A stretch of DNA of 19,793 nt from Bacteroidales bacterium (lineage in GTDB: Bacteria; Bacteroidota; Bacteroidia; Bacteroidales; UBA932): contig JAKSKC010000018.1 in NCBI GenBank assembly GCA_024401945.1, positions 1 to 19,793 on the forward strand, given 5' to 3'. Shown here piece after piece: positions 6,315 to 13,728 of this stretch. Below the pieces are notes generated by a model that saw only the letters and a list, made by a program, of their open reading frames with translations, did no database searches and had not been told where the DNA came from. Positions within the stretch are counted from its first letter, which is position 1; each line of letters opens with the position of its first letter. The translations under genes and the position numbers were made by a program.

Positions 6315-7622
6315 ATGAAAAAAATAATCTGCATCGCTTTTCTTGCGCTGGCCTCAGTCGGCCTCAATGCGCAGAATTACAACGTAATGGATGAGGTCAG
6401 GGGCAATCTTGTCCTGACTGCCGGGATGGAGCGCCCGTATTCCTTCGACGCTCCCGAGCCGACCCCCGCTCCGAAATCATACAAACCATTCTATATCAGC
6501 CATTACGGCCGCCACGGCTCCCGTTATGCCTGGAGCACCGAATTCTATACCAGGCCGTTGGAGGTCCTGGGTGATGCCCACAAGGCCGGCCAGCTGACGG
6601 ACCTGGGCGAGTCCGTATACTCGAAGCTGCTTGATTTCTACCAGGTTCCCCTTATGAACTACGGCGACCTCGTGCCTCTCGGATGGGAGCAGCACCAGAA
6701 GATAGCCGCCATCATGTATGATTCCTTCCCGGAGATCTTCAAGGGCGACGCCTATGTGGAGGCGGTGGTTTCCACATCTTCGAGGGCCATCGTAAGTATG
6801 AGCTCCTTCTGCCTCTCCCTCAAGGAGAAGAATCCCAAGCTCCGTTTCTACCAGAGCTCGACCCATACGGGGATGATGATTGCGGCACCATCCAGCGCGC
6901 CTTCGCAGATCCGCGAGAAATACCGGGGTTTCGAGGGTAACCCGATAGAGGGCTTCGAGACGAGGGAGGAGTTCGGAGCGCGCGTGGGCAACTACCCTGA
7001 AGTCTGCGCCAAACTATTCAAGGACAAGGACTTCCCGGACAAGTACGATGGCGGCAAACACATGTTCATGCTGAGTATATTCGGGCTTGTGTGCGGATAT
7101 CACAACTATGAGGAGAGACCTCTGTTCGACGATATCTTCACTCCGGAGGAGATGGTCAGGATGTGGGAGATAAACAACTACAGCTCGTTCCTCTACGATA
7201 TCGACAACCGCTGGCTGAACATCCCTCTCCTGAAGGACATCATCCTGAAGGCGGACAAGGCCATAAGCGGGGAGAGCAGTACTGCGGCCGACCTCAGGTT
7301 CGGTCACGACTACGTGATAGAGGCCTTCAACGCCCTGATTGACGTCAACGGATGCGGCAAGGTCCCTGCAACCCCGGACGAGGTCAAGTACTGGACCCAG
7401 AGCTACAGCATCCCGAAGGCCGCCAATGACCAGTTCATCTTCTACCGTTCAAGGAAGAACAGCGACATCCTCTTCAAGCTCCTTCTCAACGGCAAGGAGG
7501 CGACCCTGCCTCAGCTCACCCCGGTCAGCGGACCATACTACCGCTGGGCGGACTTCACGGCCTGGGCGGAGAAGATGCTGGAGGAGCATCCGCTCATCAG
7601 CAAGGGAGAACAGAAGTTCTGA
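6315..7622 (+). CDS. Secreted histidine acid phosphatase, MINPP-like (probable phytase/inositol-phosphate phosphatase)
   Basis: From the ATG at 6315 this is a 435-aa protein with a signal peptide (MKKIICIAFLALASVGLNAQ). Residues 58-70 read PFYISHYGRHGSR. This is the RHGxR signature of branch-2 histidine phosphatases, with phosphohistidine His67 flanked by Arg66 and Arg70. STSSRAIVSM near 153-162 supplies the second arginine region, and FGHDYVIEAF near 329-338 gives the HD proton-donor motif (His331/Asp332). This is the layout of Bacteroides MINPP-like enzymes, which dephosphorylate inositol hexakisphosphate in the periplasm; the substrate here is inferred. Length fits the family. An upstream in-frame ATG at 6270 would put extra residues before the signal peptide and lies before the -7 box, so the downstream ATG is chosen. 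It ends 13 bases from the convergent tadA, with no clear terminator between. Confidence 0.85.
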   Translation: MKKIICIAFLALASVGLNAQNYNVMDEVRGNLVLTAGMERPYSFDAPEPTPAPKSYKPFYISHYGRHGSRYAWSTEFYTRPLEVLGDAHKAGQLTDLGESVYSKLLDFYQVPLMNYGDLVPLGWEQHQKIAAIMYDSFPEIFKGDAYVEAVVSTSSRAIVSMSSFCLSLKEKNPKLRFYQSSTHTGMMIAAPSSAPSQIREKYRGFEGNPIEGFETREEFGARVGNYPEVCAKLFKDKDFPDKYDGGKHMFMLSIFGLVCGYHNYEERPLFDDIFTPEEMVRMWEINNYSSFLYDIDNRWLNIPLLKDIILKADKAISGESSTAADLRFGHDYVIEAFNALIDVNGCGKVPATPDEVKYWTQSYSIPKAANDQFIFYRSRKNSDILFKLLLNGKEATLPQLTPVSGPYYRWADFTAWAEKMLEEHPLISKGEQKF

Positions 7623-7635
7623 TCGGCGGAAATGC

Positions 7636-8070
7636 CTAACGCTTGCGCTGGAAGAACCCGCTGACAAGCTTGGAACAGTCTTCGGATAGCACTCCGGAGG
7701 CTGTTTCGGTTTTAGGGTGCAGCAGGGAAGGGGAGTAGAGGGAGAATCCTCTCTTCGGGTCGTCGGCTCCCCATACGAGACCGGAGAGCTGGGCCCAGTT
7801 CATCGCAGCAGCGCACATCGGGCAGGGCTCTACGGTGACATAGAGTGTGCAGTCCTGCAGATATTTGCCGCCGAGCGACTCGGTTGCGGCGGTGATTGCA
7901 ATCATCTCGGCGTGAGCCGTAGGGTCCTTGAGACGCTCGCACATATTGTGTCCGCGTCCTATTATCCTGCCCCGGCACACCACCACGGCCCCGATTGGAA
8001 TCTCGTCTTCCGAAGCTGCTGCCGCCGCCTCGGCGAGGGCCTCCTTCATATATTTCTCATCGACCTGCAT
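7636..8070 (-). CDS. tadA: tRNA adenosine(34) deaminase
   Basis: This 144-aa protein has the cytidine/deoxycytidylate-deaminase fold signature. The zinc and catalytic motif TAHAEM gives His53 and catalytic Glu55, and PCPMC gives zinc ligands Cys83 and Cys86. The region around EIPIGAVVV and GRGHN is typical of TadA rather than guanine deaminase. It converts A34 to inosine in tRNA-Arg(ACG). The length is normal for the family. A -7 box lies at 8090-8097 on the same strand. It is divergent from polA across a 74-base gap. Confidence 0.93.
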   Translation of the reverse strand: MQVDEKYMKEALAEAAAAASEDEIPIGAVVVCRGRIIGRGHNMCERLKDPTAHAEMIAITAATESLGGKYLQDCTLYVTVEPCPMCAAAMNWAQLSGLVWGADDPKRGFSLYSPSLLHPKTETASGVLSEDCSKLVSGFFQRKR

Positions 8071-8089
8071 ATCCCTGGTTTTTTCCGGA

Positions 8090-8097
8090 CAAAATTA
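8090..8097 (-). promoter_or_regulatory. -7 box for tadA
   Basis: The minus strand reads TAATTTTG, an exact TAnnTTTG match, 19 bases before the tadA ATG. A TTTG lies 23 bases further upstream, slightly more than the usual 19-21 spacing. Confidence 0.5.
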
Positions 8098-8144
8098 GTA
8101 AGAATCTGCATTAAAACTTGCAAAAAAAGTTTCATATTTGCCGT

Positions 8145-10850
8145 ATGAAACTTTTTCTCATCGACGGTCACGCCCTCATCTTCAAGATGTATTACGCCTT
8201 TATGGGCAGGCCGATGGTAAACACCCGCGGAGTAGACACTTCCATCCTCTTCGGATTCACGAAATACCTTCTGGAGCTTATCGAGAGGGAAAAACCTACG
8301 CACGTCGCCGTCAGTTTCGACCCTCCGGGAGGCACCTTCCGCAACAAGCTGTATCCGGCCTACAAGGCCAACCGTGGTGAAACTCCGAAACTTGTGATAG
8401 ATGCCCTCGAGCCGCTTACGGACATCGTGAAGGCCCTGGGGATCCCGGTGCTGATGATTCCGGGTTTCGAGGCGGACGATGTCATAGGCTCGGCTGCCAA
8501 GCGTTTCCGCGCGGAGGGGTTCCAGGTCTATATGGTGACCCCGGACAAGGATTACGGCCAGCTGGTCCAGGACGGAATAATGCAGTACAGGCCCGGCAAG
8601 GCGGGGGAGAACGAGATTCTCGGTACGGCGGAGATATGCGGGAAATGGGGGATAGAGACACCTCTGCAGGTGATTGACATCCTGACCATCTGCGGGGACA
8701 GCTCGGACAACGTTCCCGGAGTTCAGGGAGTGGGCCCCGTGGGTGCCGCAAACCTTCTCAGGAAATATCACAGCGTCGACGGAATATACAAGAACATCGC
8801 TGAACTGACACCGCGGCAGCGCACGCTGTTCGAGGCTGCATCGGACCACATCGGCCTGAGCCGCGAGCTTGTCACCATAAAGACGGACATCGAACTGGAC
8901 GTCACGGCCTCCGATATGGCGTTGAAGCCCGCGGTCGGAAGGCGCATCATCGAACTTTTCGACCTCTATGAATTCGGCTCGCTCAAAAGGCGCCTGCCCC
9001 GCGTTGATGACAGCATTCCAACCGGCCCGACCGATAGTACTTGTGCCGGCCCCGTTGCGGCGGGCCCGGGCGGCAGTGCCTGTTCCGGCAGTGCAGCATC
9101 AACCGGCCCGGACGGCAGCGCCTGTTCCGGCAGTGCCCTGCCCGAATGTAGGGAGGTCTCCCCGGCGGAGATGGTGGCCCGCTCATCCGGGGACGGCTGC
9201 AGCGAAGCTGGAAAATTGGCTCTCACCCTGGAGGGGGACATACTCTATGTGACTGACGGACAGGATATTGCCAGCGGCAGTCCAGAAGAATTCAAGACCA
9301 TTCTGGAGAGCGGCTGCCCGAAGGCCGGCTTCGGAATGAAGCAGCTGGCAAAGGAACTGAAGGGCAGGGGGATAACCCTCTCCGGACCTTACCTTGATGC
9401 GGAGCTTATGCACTACCTCATCAATCCGGAACGGAGTCACCATCTGGAACAGCTCTGCTCCACTTATGTGGGCGTTGACATTTCCAGCGGGGATGAACCA
9501 CGGACCGAATCCCTCTTCGATGCCCTCCCAGAGCAGGACGATTCCCTTTGCAGGCTCCGCGCGAGGGCGGTCTTCGTCCTTACTGACATTCTTTCCGACG
9601 AATTGGCATCCTCCGGGATGAAATCCCTGTACGATGATATGGAAGAGCCTCTGCTCAAGGTACTTGCGGGGATGGAACTTACCGGGGTCAGGATCGATCC
9701 CGCTGCGATACGCAGCTACGCCGGCGAGTTGAGGAGCAGGGTGCTCGAGAAGGAGGCCCTTGTACGCGGACTGGCAGGATCCCCCGCTCTGAACGTATCT
9801 TCCCCGAAACAGGTCGGGGAGGTGATCTACGAGAAACTCAGGCTCGACCCGAAGGCCCGCAAATCGAAGAGCGGCAGCTGGCCGACCGATGAACAGACCC
9901 TGCTCGAACTCGCAGACAGGAGCCCTATCATCGACGCTATCCTGGATTTCCGGGGGTACAAGAAACTGCTCTCGACCTACATAGAACCTCTCCCGGGGTA
10001 TATAAGTCCTTCCGACGGAAGAGTGCATACCACGTTCAATCAGACACTTACGGCAACTGGGAGGCTCTCGAGCTCGAATCCGAACCTGCAGAACATACCT
10101 GTCCGCACGGAGGAGGGAAGGGAGATCCGGAGAGCCTTCGTCGCTTCGGACGCTGACTCGGTGATAATGTCAGCGGACTACTCGCAGATCGAACTCAGGA
10201 TAATGGCGCACCTTTGCGGGGACGAACATCTCGTGAAGGCGTTCAGGGAAGGGACCGACATACACAGTGCAACGGCGGCCAAGATCTACGGCAAGGCGCC
10301 CGGGGAGGTGACCGCCGCCGACAGGAGGGTGGCCAAGACGGTGAATTTCGGGATAATGTACGGGATCTCGGCTTTCGGACTCGCCCAGAGGCTTGGATGC
10401 TCACGCAGCGAGGCCAAGGGGATAATAGAAGATTACTTCGAGTCCTTCCCGTCCATACGTTCCTTCATTGATGAAACGGTGCGGGAGGCCCGTGCGAACG
10501 GTTACGTGAAGACCATCTTCGGCAGGAGGAGATATCTGCCGGACCTCGAGTCCCACAACGCCCAGGTGCGCGCCTTTGCCGAGAGGAATGCCGTCAACGC
10601 TCCTATCCAGGGCTCTGCAGCCGATATCATCAAGCTTGCGGTGATTGCCGTGGAGCGCCGTCTCAGGGAAAGCGGATCCGCCTCGCGGATGGTCCTCCAG
10701 ATACACGACGAACTTCTGCTCGAAGTGCCCCGTTCCGGAATCGATGCCGCCAGGGACATCCTCGTCTCCGAGATGGAGGGTGTCGTCAAACTTTCAGTTC
10801 CGTTAACAGTAGAATGCAATTATGGTGAAAACTGGCTCGAAGCCCATTAG
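8145..10850 (+). CDS. polA: DNA polymerase I with an apparently inactive 3'-5' exonuclease domain
   Basis: From the ATG at 8145 the protein has 901 residues. Residues 1-~285 are an intact 5' nuclease (GFEADDVIG at 107-115, TPDKDYGQL at 132-140, GDSSDNVPG at 184-192, then the helix-hairpin-helix). Residues ~291-335 are a Gly/Ser/Ala/Pro/Cys-rich linker holding a 14-residue duplication. Residues ~355-490 correspond to the proofreading domain. The usual DTE acids are replaced by LALTLEGDILYVT, and the Y-x3-D region is not recognisable; only YLDAELMHYL is kept. Residues ~500-901 are a normal polymerase: motif A SADYSQIELR (Asp678), motif B KTVNFGIMYG (Lys731), motif C QIHDELLLE (Asp855). It fills repair gaps and removes primers. 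A TTG at 8118 is rejected in favour of the ATG because MKLFLIDGHA is the conserved N-terminus. Its last 29 bases overlap the sigma-factor gene. Confidence 0.95.
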   Translation: MKLFLIDGHALIFKMYYAFMGRPMVNTRGVDTSILFGFTKYLLELIEREKPTHVAVSFDPPGGTFRNKLYPAYKANRGETPKLVIDALEPLTDIVKALGIPVLMIPGFEADDVIGSAAKRFRAEGFQVYMVTPDKDYGQLVQDGIMQYRPGKAGENEILGTAEICGKWGIETPLQVIDILTICGDSSDNVPGVQGVGPVGAANLLRKYHSVDGIYKNIAELTPRQRTLFEAASDHIGLSRELVTIKTDIELDVTASDMALKPAVGRRIIELFDLYEFGSLKRRLPRVDDSIPTGPTDSTCAGPVAAGPGGSACSGSAASTGPDGSACSGSALPECREVSPAEMVARSSGDGCSEAGKLALTLEGDILYVTDGQDIASGSPEEFKTILESGCPKAGFGMKQLAKELKGRGITLSGPYLDAELMHYLINPERSHHLEQLCSTYVGVDISSGDEPRTESLFDALPEQDDSLCRLRARAVFVLTDILSDELASSGMKSLYDDMEEPLLKVLAGMELTGVRIDPAAIRSYAGELRSRVLEKEALVRGLAGSPALNVSSPKQVGEVIYEKLRLDPKARKSKSGSWPTDEQTLLELADRSPIIDAILDFRGYKKLLSTYIEPLPGYISPSDGRVHTTFNQTLTATGRLSSSNPNLQNIPVRTEEGREIRRAFVASDADSVIMSADYSQIELRIMAHLCGDEHLVKAFREGTDIHSATAAKIYGKAPGEVTAADRRVAKTVNFGIMYGISAFGLAQRLGCSRSEAKGIIEDYFESFPSIRSFIDETVREARANGYVKTIFGRRRYLPDLESHNAQVRAFAERNAVNAPIQGSAADIIKLAVIAVERRLRESGSASRMVLQIHDELLLEVPRSGIDAARDILVSEMEGVVKLSVPLTVECNYGENWLEAH
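9069..9137 (+). repeat. 42-bp in-frame duplication in the polA linker
   Basis: CGGCAGTGCCTGTTCCGGCA at 9071-9090 recurs with one change at 9113-9132, a 42-base (14-codon) period. It encodes the pair GPGGSACSGSAAST and GPDGSACSGSALPE. The duplication lies exactly at the junction between the 5' nuclease and the degenerate proofreading domain. Confidence 0.85.
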
Positions 10851-11421
10851 TGAACTTGTACGTCTCGCTATGATAGGGGACGGCGCGGCGTTCACCGAAC
10901 TGTGGGACACGCATATCGATTCATTGCGGATCTACATCCGCTCCATCGTGAAGACTCTCGATGCATTCTACGTGGATGACATCTGCTCGAAGAGTTTCGA
11001 GAAGGCGTTCAGGCAGATAAGCACCTACAATCCGGCCAGAAGCCAGTTCTCCACCTGGCTCAAGACCATTGCCCACAACACCGCCCTGGACATCCTGGAG
11101 CAGGAATCGCGCAAGCGCCGCACCTATGTCCCGCTTGATGACGACAGCCGCCAGATGCCGCTCCTTGACGAACGCTCGGGGAGCATAGACACTCCGCTGG
11201 ACAAGATAATCAAGACGGAGGATGACGCCATCAACCTGTCCTGCATAGAAAAACTCCCGGACCTGTACAGGGAGATAGCCTACAAGAGGCTGGTGGACGG
11301 TCTCCAGTACAAGGAGATCGCCGAGGAACTCAATATGGAGCTCAATACGGTGCGCACACGCATCCGCAGGGCCAAGTCGATGATAGACAAAATAATGAAC
11401 GATGAAATTTCAATGCAATAA
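10822..11421 (+). CDS. RNA polymerase sigma factor, ECF (sigma-70 family)
   Basis: This 199-aa protein has a sigma region 2 at about 10-98 (AFTELWDTHIDSLRIYI, DDICSKSFEKAF, FSTWLKTIAHNTALDIL) and a sigma region 4 at about 138-190. The helix-turn-helix reads LQYKEIAEELNMELNTVRTRIRRAK (161-185, given here in two parts: LQYKEIAEELNM and ELNTVRTRIRRAK). It should direct RNA polymerase to a subset of promoters. No anti-sigma gene is adjacent, so its control is unclear. The start at 10822 lies inside the polA end (29-base overlap) and is favoured because the SELVRLAMIGDGAAF segment is the normal N-terminus of this class. Its stop overlaps the rsmG start by 20 bases, so polA, sigma and rsmG are probably co-transcribed and translationally linked. 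Confidence 0.88.
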   Translation: MVKTGSKPISELVRLAMIGDGAAFTELWDTHIDSLRIYIRSIVKTLDAFYVDDICSKSFEKAFRQISTYNPARSQFSTWLKTIAHNTALDILEQESRKRRTYVPLDDDSRQMPLLDERSGSIDTPLDKIIKTEDDAINLSCIEKLPDLYREIAYKRLVDGLQYKEIAEELNMELNTVRTRIRRAKSMIDKIMNDEISMQ

Positions 11422-12094
11422 GGAATTCTTTTCCGAGGCGGTCGCCCTGTGGAAGGACTGGAACGACAAGATCAACGTGATATCCAGAAAGGATGCCGAC
11501 AACATATACGGGCATCACATCCTGCATTCGCTCGCCATTGCGGAGTACCTTGAGCGCTTCCACCCCGCTGCCGCCGCTGCCGATCCGGCTGTCCTTTCTG
11601 CCGGTGCTGCCGGTGCTGCCCCTGCCGCCCCGCAGCAGGGCCTGAAGGTGCTGGACGTCGGCACCGGGGGAGGCTTCCCGGGCATACCGCTGGCAATGGT
11701 GATGCCCGATGTACGCTTCACGCTATGTGACAGCATCGGCAAGAAGATCAAGGTTGCGCAGGCCGTGTGCGACGGTCTCGGCCTGAAAAACGTCGAATGC
11801 GTCAACTGCAGGGCCGAACAGCTCCCGGGCGTATATGACATTGTGGTGTCGCGCGCGGTCACATCCCTGGCGAACTTCTACCCCTGGGTTAAGGACAGGT
11901 TTACGGGCAGTATCCTCTATCTGAAGGGTGGGGATATCGAGGCCGAAATAAGCGAACTTTGCTCCAAATGTGGCGTAAGAAGGGAAATGGTCCGGGTCTG
12001 GAGCATATCCGACTGGCTCAAAGACGATTATTTCGCAGAAAAATTTGTAATTGAGATTGGAAAAAATTACCTTTGCACTCCCTATAAGAAATAA
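11402..12094 (+). CDS. rsmG: 16S rRNA (guanine(527)-N7)-methyltransferase
   Basis: This 230-aa protein is the GidB/RsmG type. It has the N-terminal helix WKDWNDKINVISRKD (17-31), the HHILHSLAI segment at 38-46, and the SAM-binding motif LKVLDVGTGGGFPGIPLA (81-98). VSRAVTSL and the LYLKGG strand follow later. It uses SAM to methylate G527 of 16S rRNA. Residues about 55-79 form an Ala/Pro/Gly-rich insertion (HPAAAAADPAVLSAGAAGAA and following) between the N-terminal helices and the Rossmann core, which is longer than in typical homologues. The gene overlaps the sigma-factor gene by 20 bases and carries the rpmH promoter in its last 50 bases. Confidence 0.94.
   Translation: MKFQCNKEFFSEAVALWKDWNDKINVISRKDADNIYGHHILHSLAIAEYLERFHPAAAAADPAVLSAGAAGAAPAAPQQGLKVLDVGTGGGFPGIPLAMVMPDVRFTLCDSIGKKIKVAQAVCDGLGLKNVECVNCRAEQLPGVYDIVVSRAVTSLANFYPWVKDRFTGSILYLKGGDIEAEISELCSKCGVRREMVRVWSISDWLKDDYFAEKFVIEIGKNYLCTPYKK
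12044..12075 (+). promoter_or_regulatory. rpmH promoter, full Bacteroidota consensus
   Basis: TTTG at 12044-12047 and TACCTTTG at 12068-12075 are separated by exactly 20 bases. This matches the -33 TTTG / -7 TAnnTTTG arrangement known for Bacteroidota housekeeping promoters. It lies within the last codons of rsmG and 32 bases before the rpmH ATG. Confidence 0.8.
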
Positions 12095-12106
12095 AAAACA
12101 TAAGAT

Positions 12107-12259
12107 ATGAAAAGAACATTCCAACCTTCAAGACGCAAGAGGATCAACAAGCACGGATTCCGTGAGCGTATGAGCACTCCGAACGGACGCAGAGTCCTCG
12201 CTGCACGTCGTGCACACGGACGCAAGAAACTGACAGTGTCTTCAGAAGACCTCTTCTAG
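12107..12259 (+). CDS. rpmH: Large ribosomal subunit protein bL34
   Basis: This 50-aa protein begins [18 protein letters not shown] and continues [20 protein letters not shown], which is diagnostic for bL34. It is very rich in Arg and Lys, as expected for a small rRNA-binding protein of the 50S subunit. The C-terminus is a slightly extended acidic tail, TVSSEDLF. The ATG at 12107 is 12 bases past the rsmG stop. A consensus promoter lies upstream and a strong terminator downstream, so it can be expressed on its own at a high level. Confidence 0.97.
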   Translation: MKRTFQPSRRKRINKHGFRERMSTPNGRRVLAARRAHGRKKLTVSSEDLF

Positions 12260-12290
12260 TTTCAGGACGCGCTTTTCCTACTGCGCTTTC

Positions 12291-12326
12291 AAGGCTGACC
12301 AAAATATATTTTGGCCGGCTTTTTTT
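12291..12326 (+). terminator. Rho-independent terminator after rpmH
   Basis: The arm AAGGCTGACCAAAATA (12291-12306) pairs with TATTTTGGCCGGCTTT (12307-12322), allowing two G-T wobbles and one mismatch, with an ATAT loop. The run of seven or more Ts (12320-12326) completes a strong terminator. Confidence 0.92.
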
Positions 12327-12379
12327 ATGCCGCCTTCCCACGGCTTCCCCGGTCCGGGGGGCTTCTTGCCGGGGGGGCG

Positions 12380-12410
12380 TTGATGATGTCGGGGAATCTC
12401 ATTATATTTG
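12380..12410 (+). promoter_or_regulatory. Promoter of the LolC/E-type permease gene
   Basis: TTG at 12380-12382 and TATATTTG at 12403-12410 are separated by 20 bases, matching the Bacteroidota -33/-7 pattern. The ATG at 12488 then follows a leader of about 70 bases. Confidence 0.65.
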
Positions 12411-12487
12411 TCCGCTGTTATGGTCCTGCAGCAGGCGAAACCACGCAGGCCAGACTACCGCACGATCCAAATGTAACCGCAGGCCGG

Positions 12488-13720
12488 ATGAAACTTTCCC
12501 TCTTCATAGCCCTCAGGTATCTGTTCGCCCGTAAATCGCACAATGTAATCAATGTGATTTCGGGGATCAGCGCAGCGGGCATGGCCATCGGTACCGCCGC
12601 CCTGGTGATAATACTTTCGGTCTACAACGGTTTTGACAGGATAATAATGGAGAACATATCGGATATCCAGCCGGATATACTGATACAGCCTTCGCACGGC
12701 AAGTCGTTCGTCCCCCGGGGGGAGGCCTTCGATATGCTGCGGAACCTGGAGGAGGTGACGGCGGTGGAACCTGTCATAGAGGAGAATGTATTCCTGAGCT
12801 ATGCCGACCGTGAGTGCACCGCCCTTGCGCGTGCCGTAAGCGGCGATTATGCTCTTTCCAGCGGTCTGGAAGGCCATCTTGTCGAAGGAGAGTTCCGCCT
12901 GCGCTTCGGGGAACTGGATGAGTGCTGCGCCGGTCAGGGACTTGCCCGCGAGCTTGGCATACGCACACATTTCTCCGACCCTGTCGTGATGTATTATCCC
13001 GACAGGACGGCGGAGATATCCCTGGTTGACCCCACATCCTCCCTTCAGTCAGCCGAACTTTTCCCGTCAGGGATCGTAAGCATCAGCGCCGATGCCGACG
13101 CCGGTCTGCTGTACGTCCCCTTCGATGTGATGCGCGATATGATGCATTACGACGGAGAGGTGTCAGCTGTCGAGGTATGGACTGACGGTGATGCGGACAA
13201 ACTGGTCCGCAGGCTGTCCTCGATGCTCGGAGACGACTGCCGCGTCCTGGACAGGTATCATCAGGACCCGGATCTGTACAAGGTGATGAGGTACGAGAAG
13301 GCCGCCATCTTCCTGATCCTGCTGTTCGTGGTGCTCATCGTGGCTTTCAATATATTCGGGTCGCTCTCGATGCTCATCATCGAGAAAAGGGATGATATCG
13401 AAGTGCTGAAGGCCCTCGGCGCGGAGGACCGGCTGGTGCGCAGGATATTCGTCACAGAGGGATGGCTCATCTCGCTCCTCGGACTGGCGGTGGGGCTTGT
13501 CCTCGGAATCGGCATCACGCTCCTGCAACAGCACTTCGGGATAATAAAAATGCCGGGCAGCTATCTGGTCGATGCCTACCCGGTGGTCCTCAAATTTACC
13601 GATATCCTGGTAACGGCGGCCTCGGTGGCCCTGGTGGGATATCTCATCGCCCTTATCGCCAGGCCCCGCAGTTCTTCGCGTGCGGCCGATGAAGCCCAGC
13701 CGTTCCGTCAAGGGGACTGA
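12488..13720 (+). CDS. ABC transporter permease of the LolC/LolE (FtsX-MacB) family
   Basis: This 410-aa inner-membrane protein has TM1 at about 20-45, following FIALRYLFARKSHNVINVIS, the hallmark N-terminus of lipoprotein-release permeases. A periplasmic MacB_PCD-like domain (about 50-270) and three more membrane segments follow: one from AAIFLILLFVVLIVAFNIF, one around GWLISLLGLAVGLVLGIGI, and one near the C-terminus from TDILVTAASVALVGYLIAL. EKRDDIEVLKALGA between TM2 and TM3 is the coupling helix that contacts the ATPase. It should help move lipoproteins from the inner membrane towards the outer membrane; the LolD ATPase is not in the window. An in-frame ATG at 12311 exists, but it lies in the rpmH terminator and upstream of the promoter, so 12488 is used. 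It converges on rmuC with an 8-base gap. Confidence 0.88.
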   Translation: MKLSLFIALRYLFARKSHNVINVISGISAAGMAIGTAALVIILSVYNGFDRIIMENISDIQPDILIQPSHGKSFVPRGEAFDMLRNLEEVTAVEPVIEENVFLSYADRECTALARAVSGDYALSSGLEGHLVEGEFRLRFGELDECCAGQGLARELGIRTHFSDPVVMYYPDRTAEISLVDPTSSLQSAELFPSGIVSISADADAGLLYVPFDVMRDMMHYDGEVSAVEVWTDGDADKLVRRLSSMLGDDCRVLDRYHQDPDLYKVMRYEKAAIFLILLFVVLIVAFNIFGSLSMLIIEKRDDIEVLKALGAEDRLVRRIFVTEGWLISLLGLAVGLVLGIGITLLQQHFGIIKMPGSYLVDAYPVVLKFTDILVTAASVALVGYLIALIARPRSSSRAADEAQPFRQGD

Positions 13721-13728
13721 ACTCAATG

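Noticed and set aside
8133..8140. CATATTTG as the polA -7 box
   Set aside because: It ends only 4 bases before the ATG and lacks the first T of TAnnTTTG, so transcription would begin inside the gene; the polA promoter remains unassigned.
12311..12487. An N-terminal extension of the LolC/E-type permease
   Set aside because: The extension would begin inside the rpmH terminator and upstream of the promoter, and homologues begin at the MKLSLFIALRY segment.
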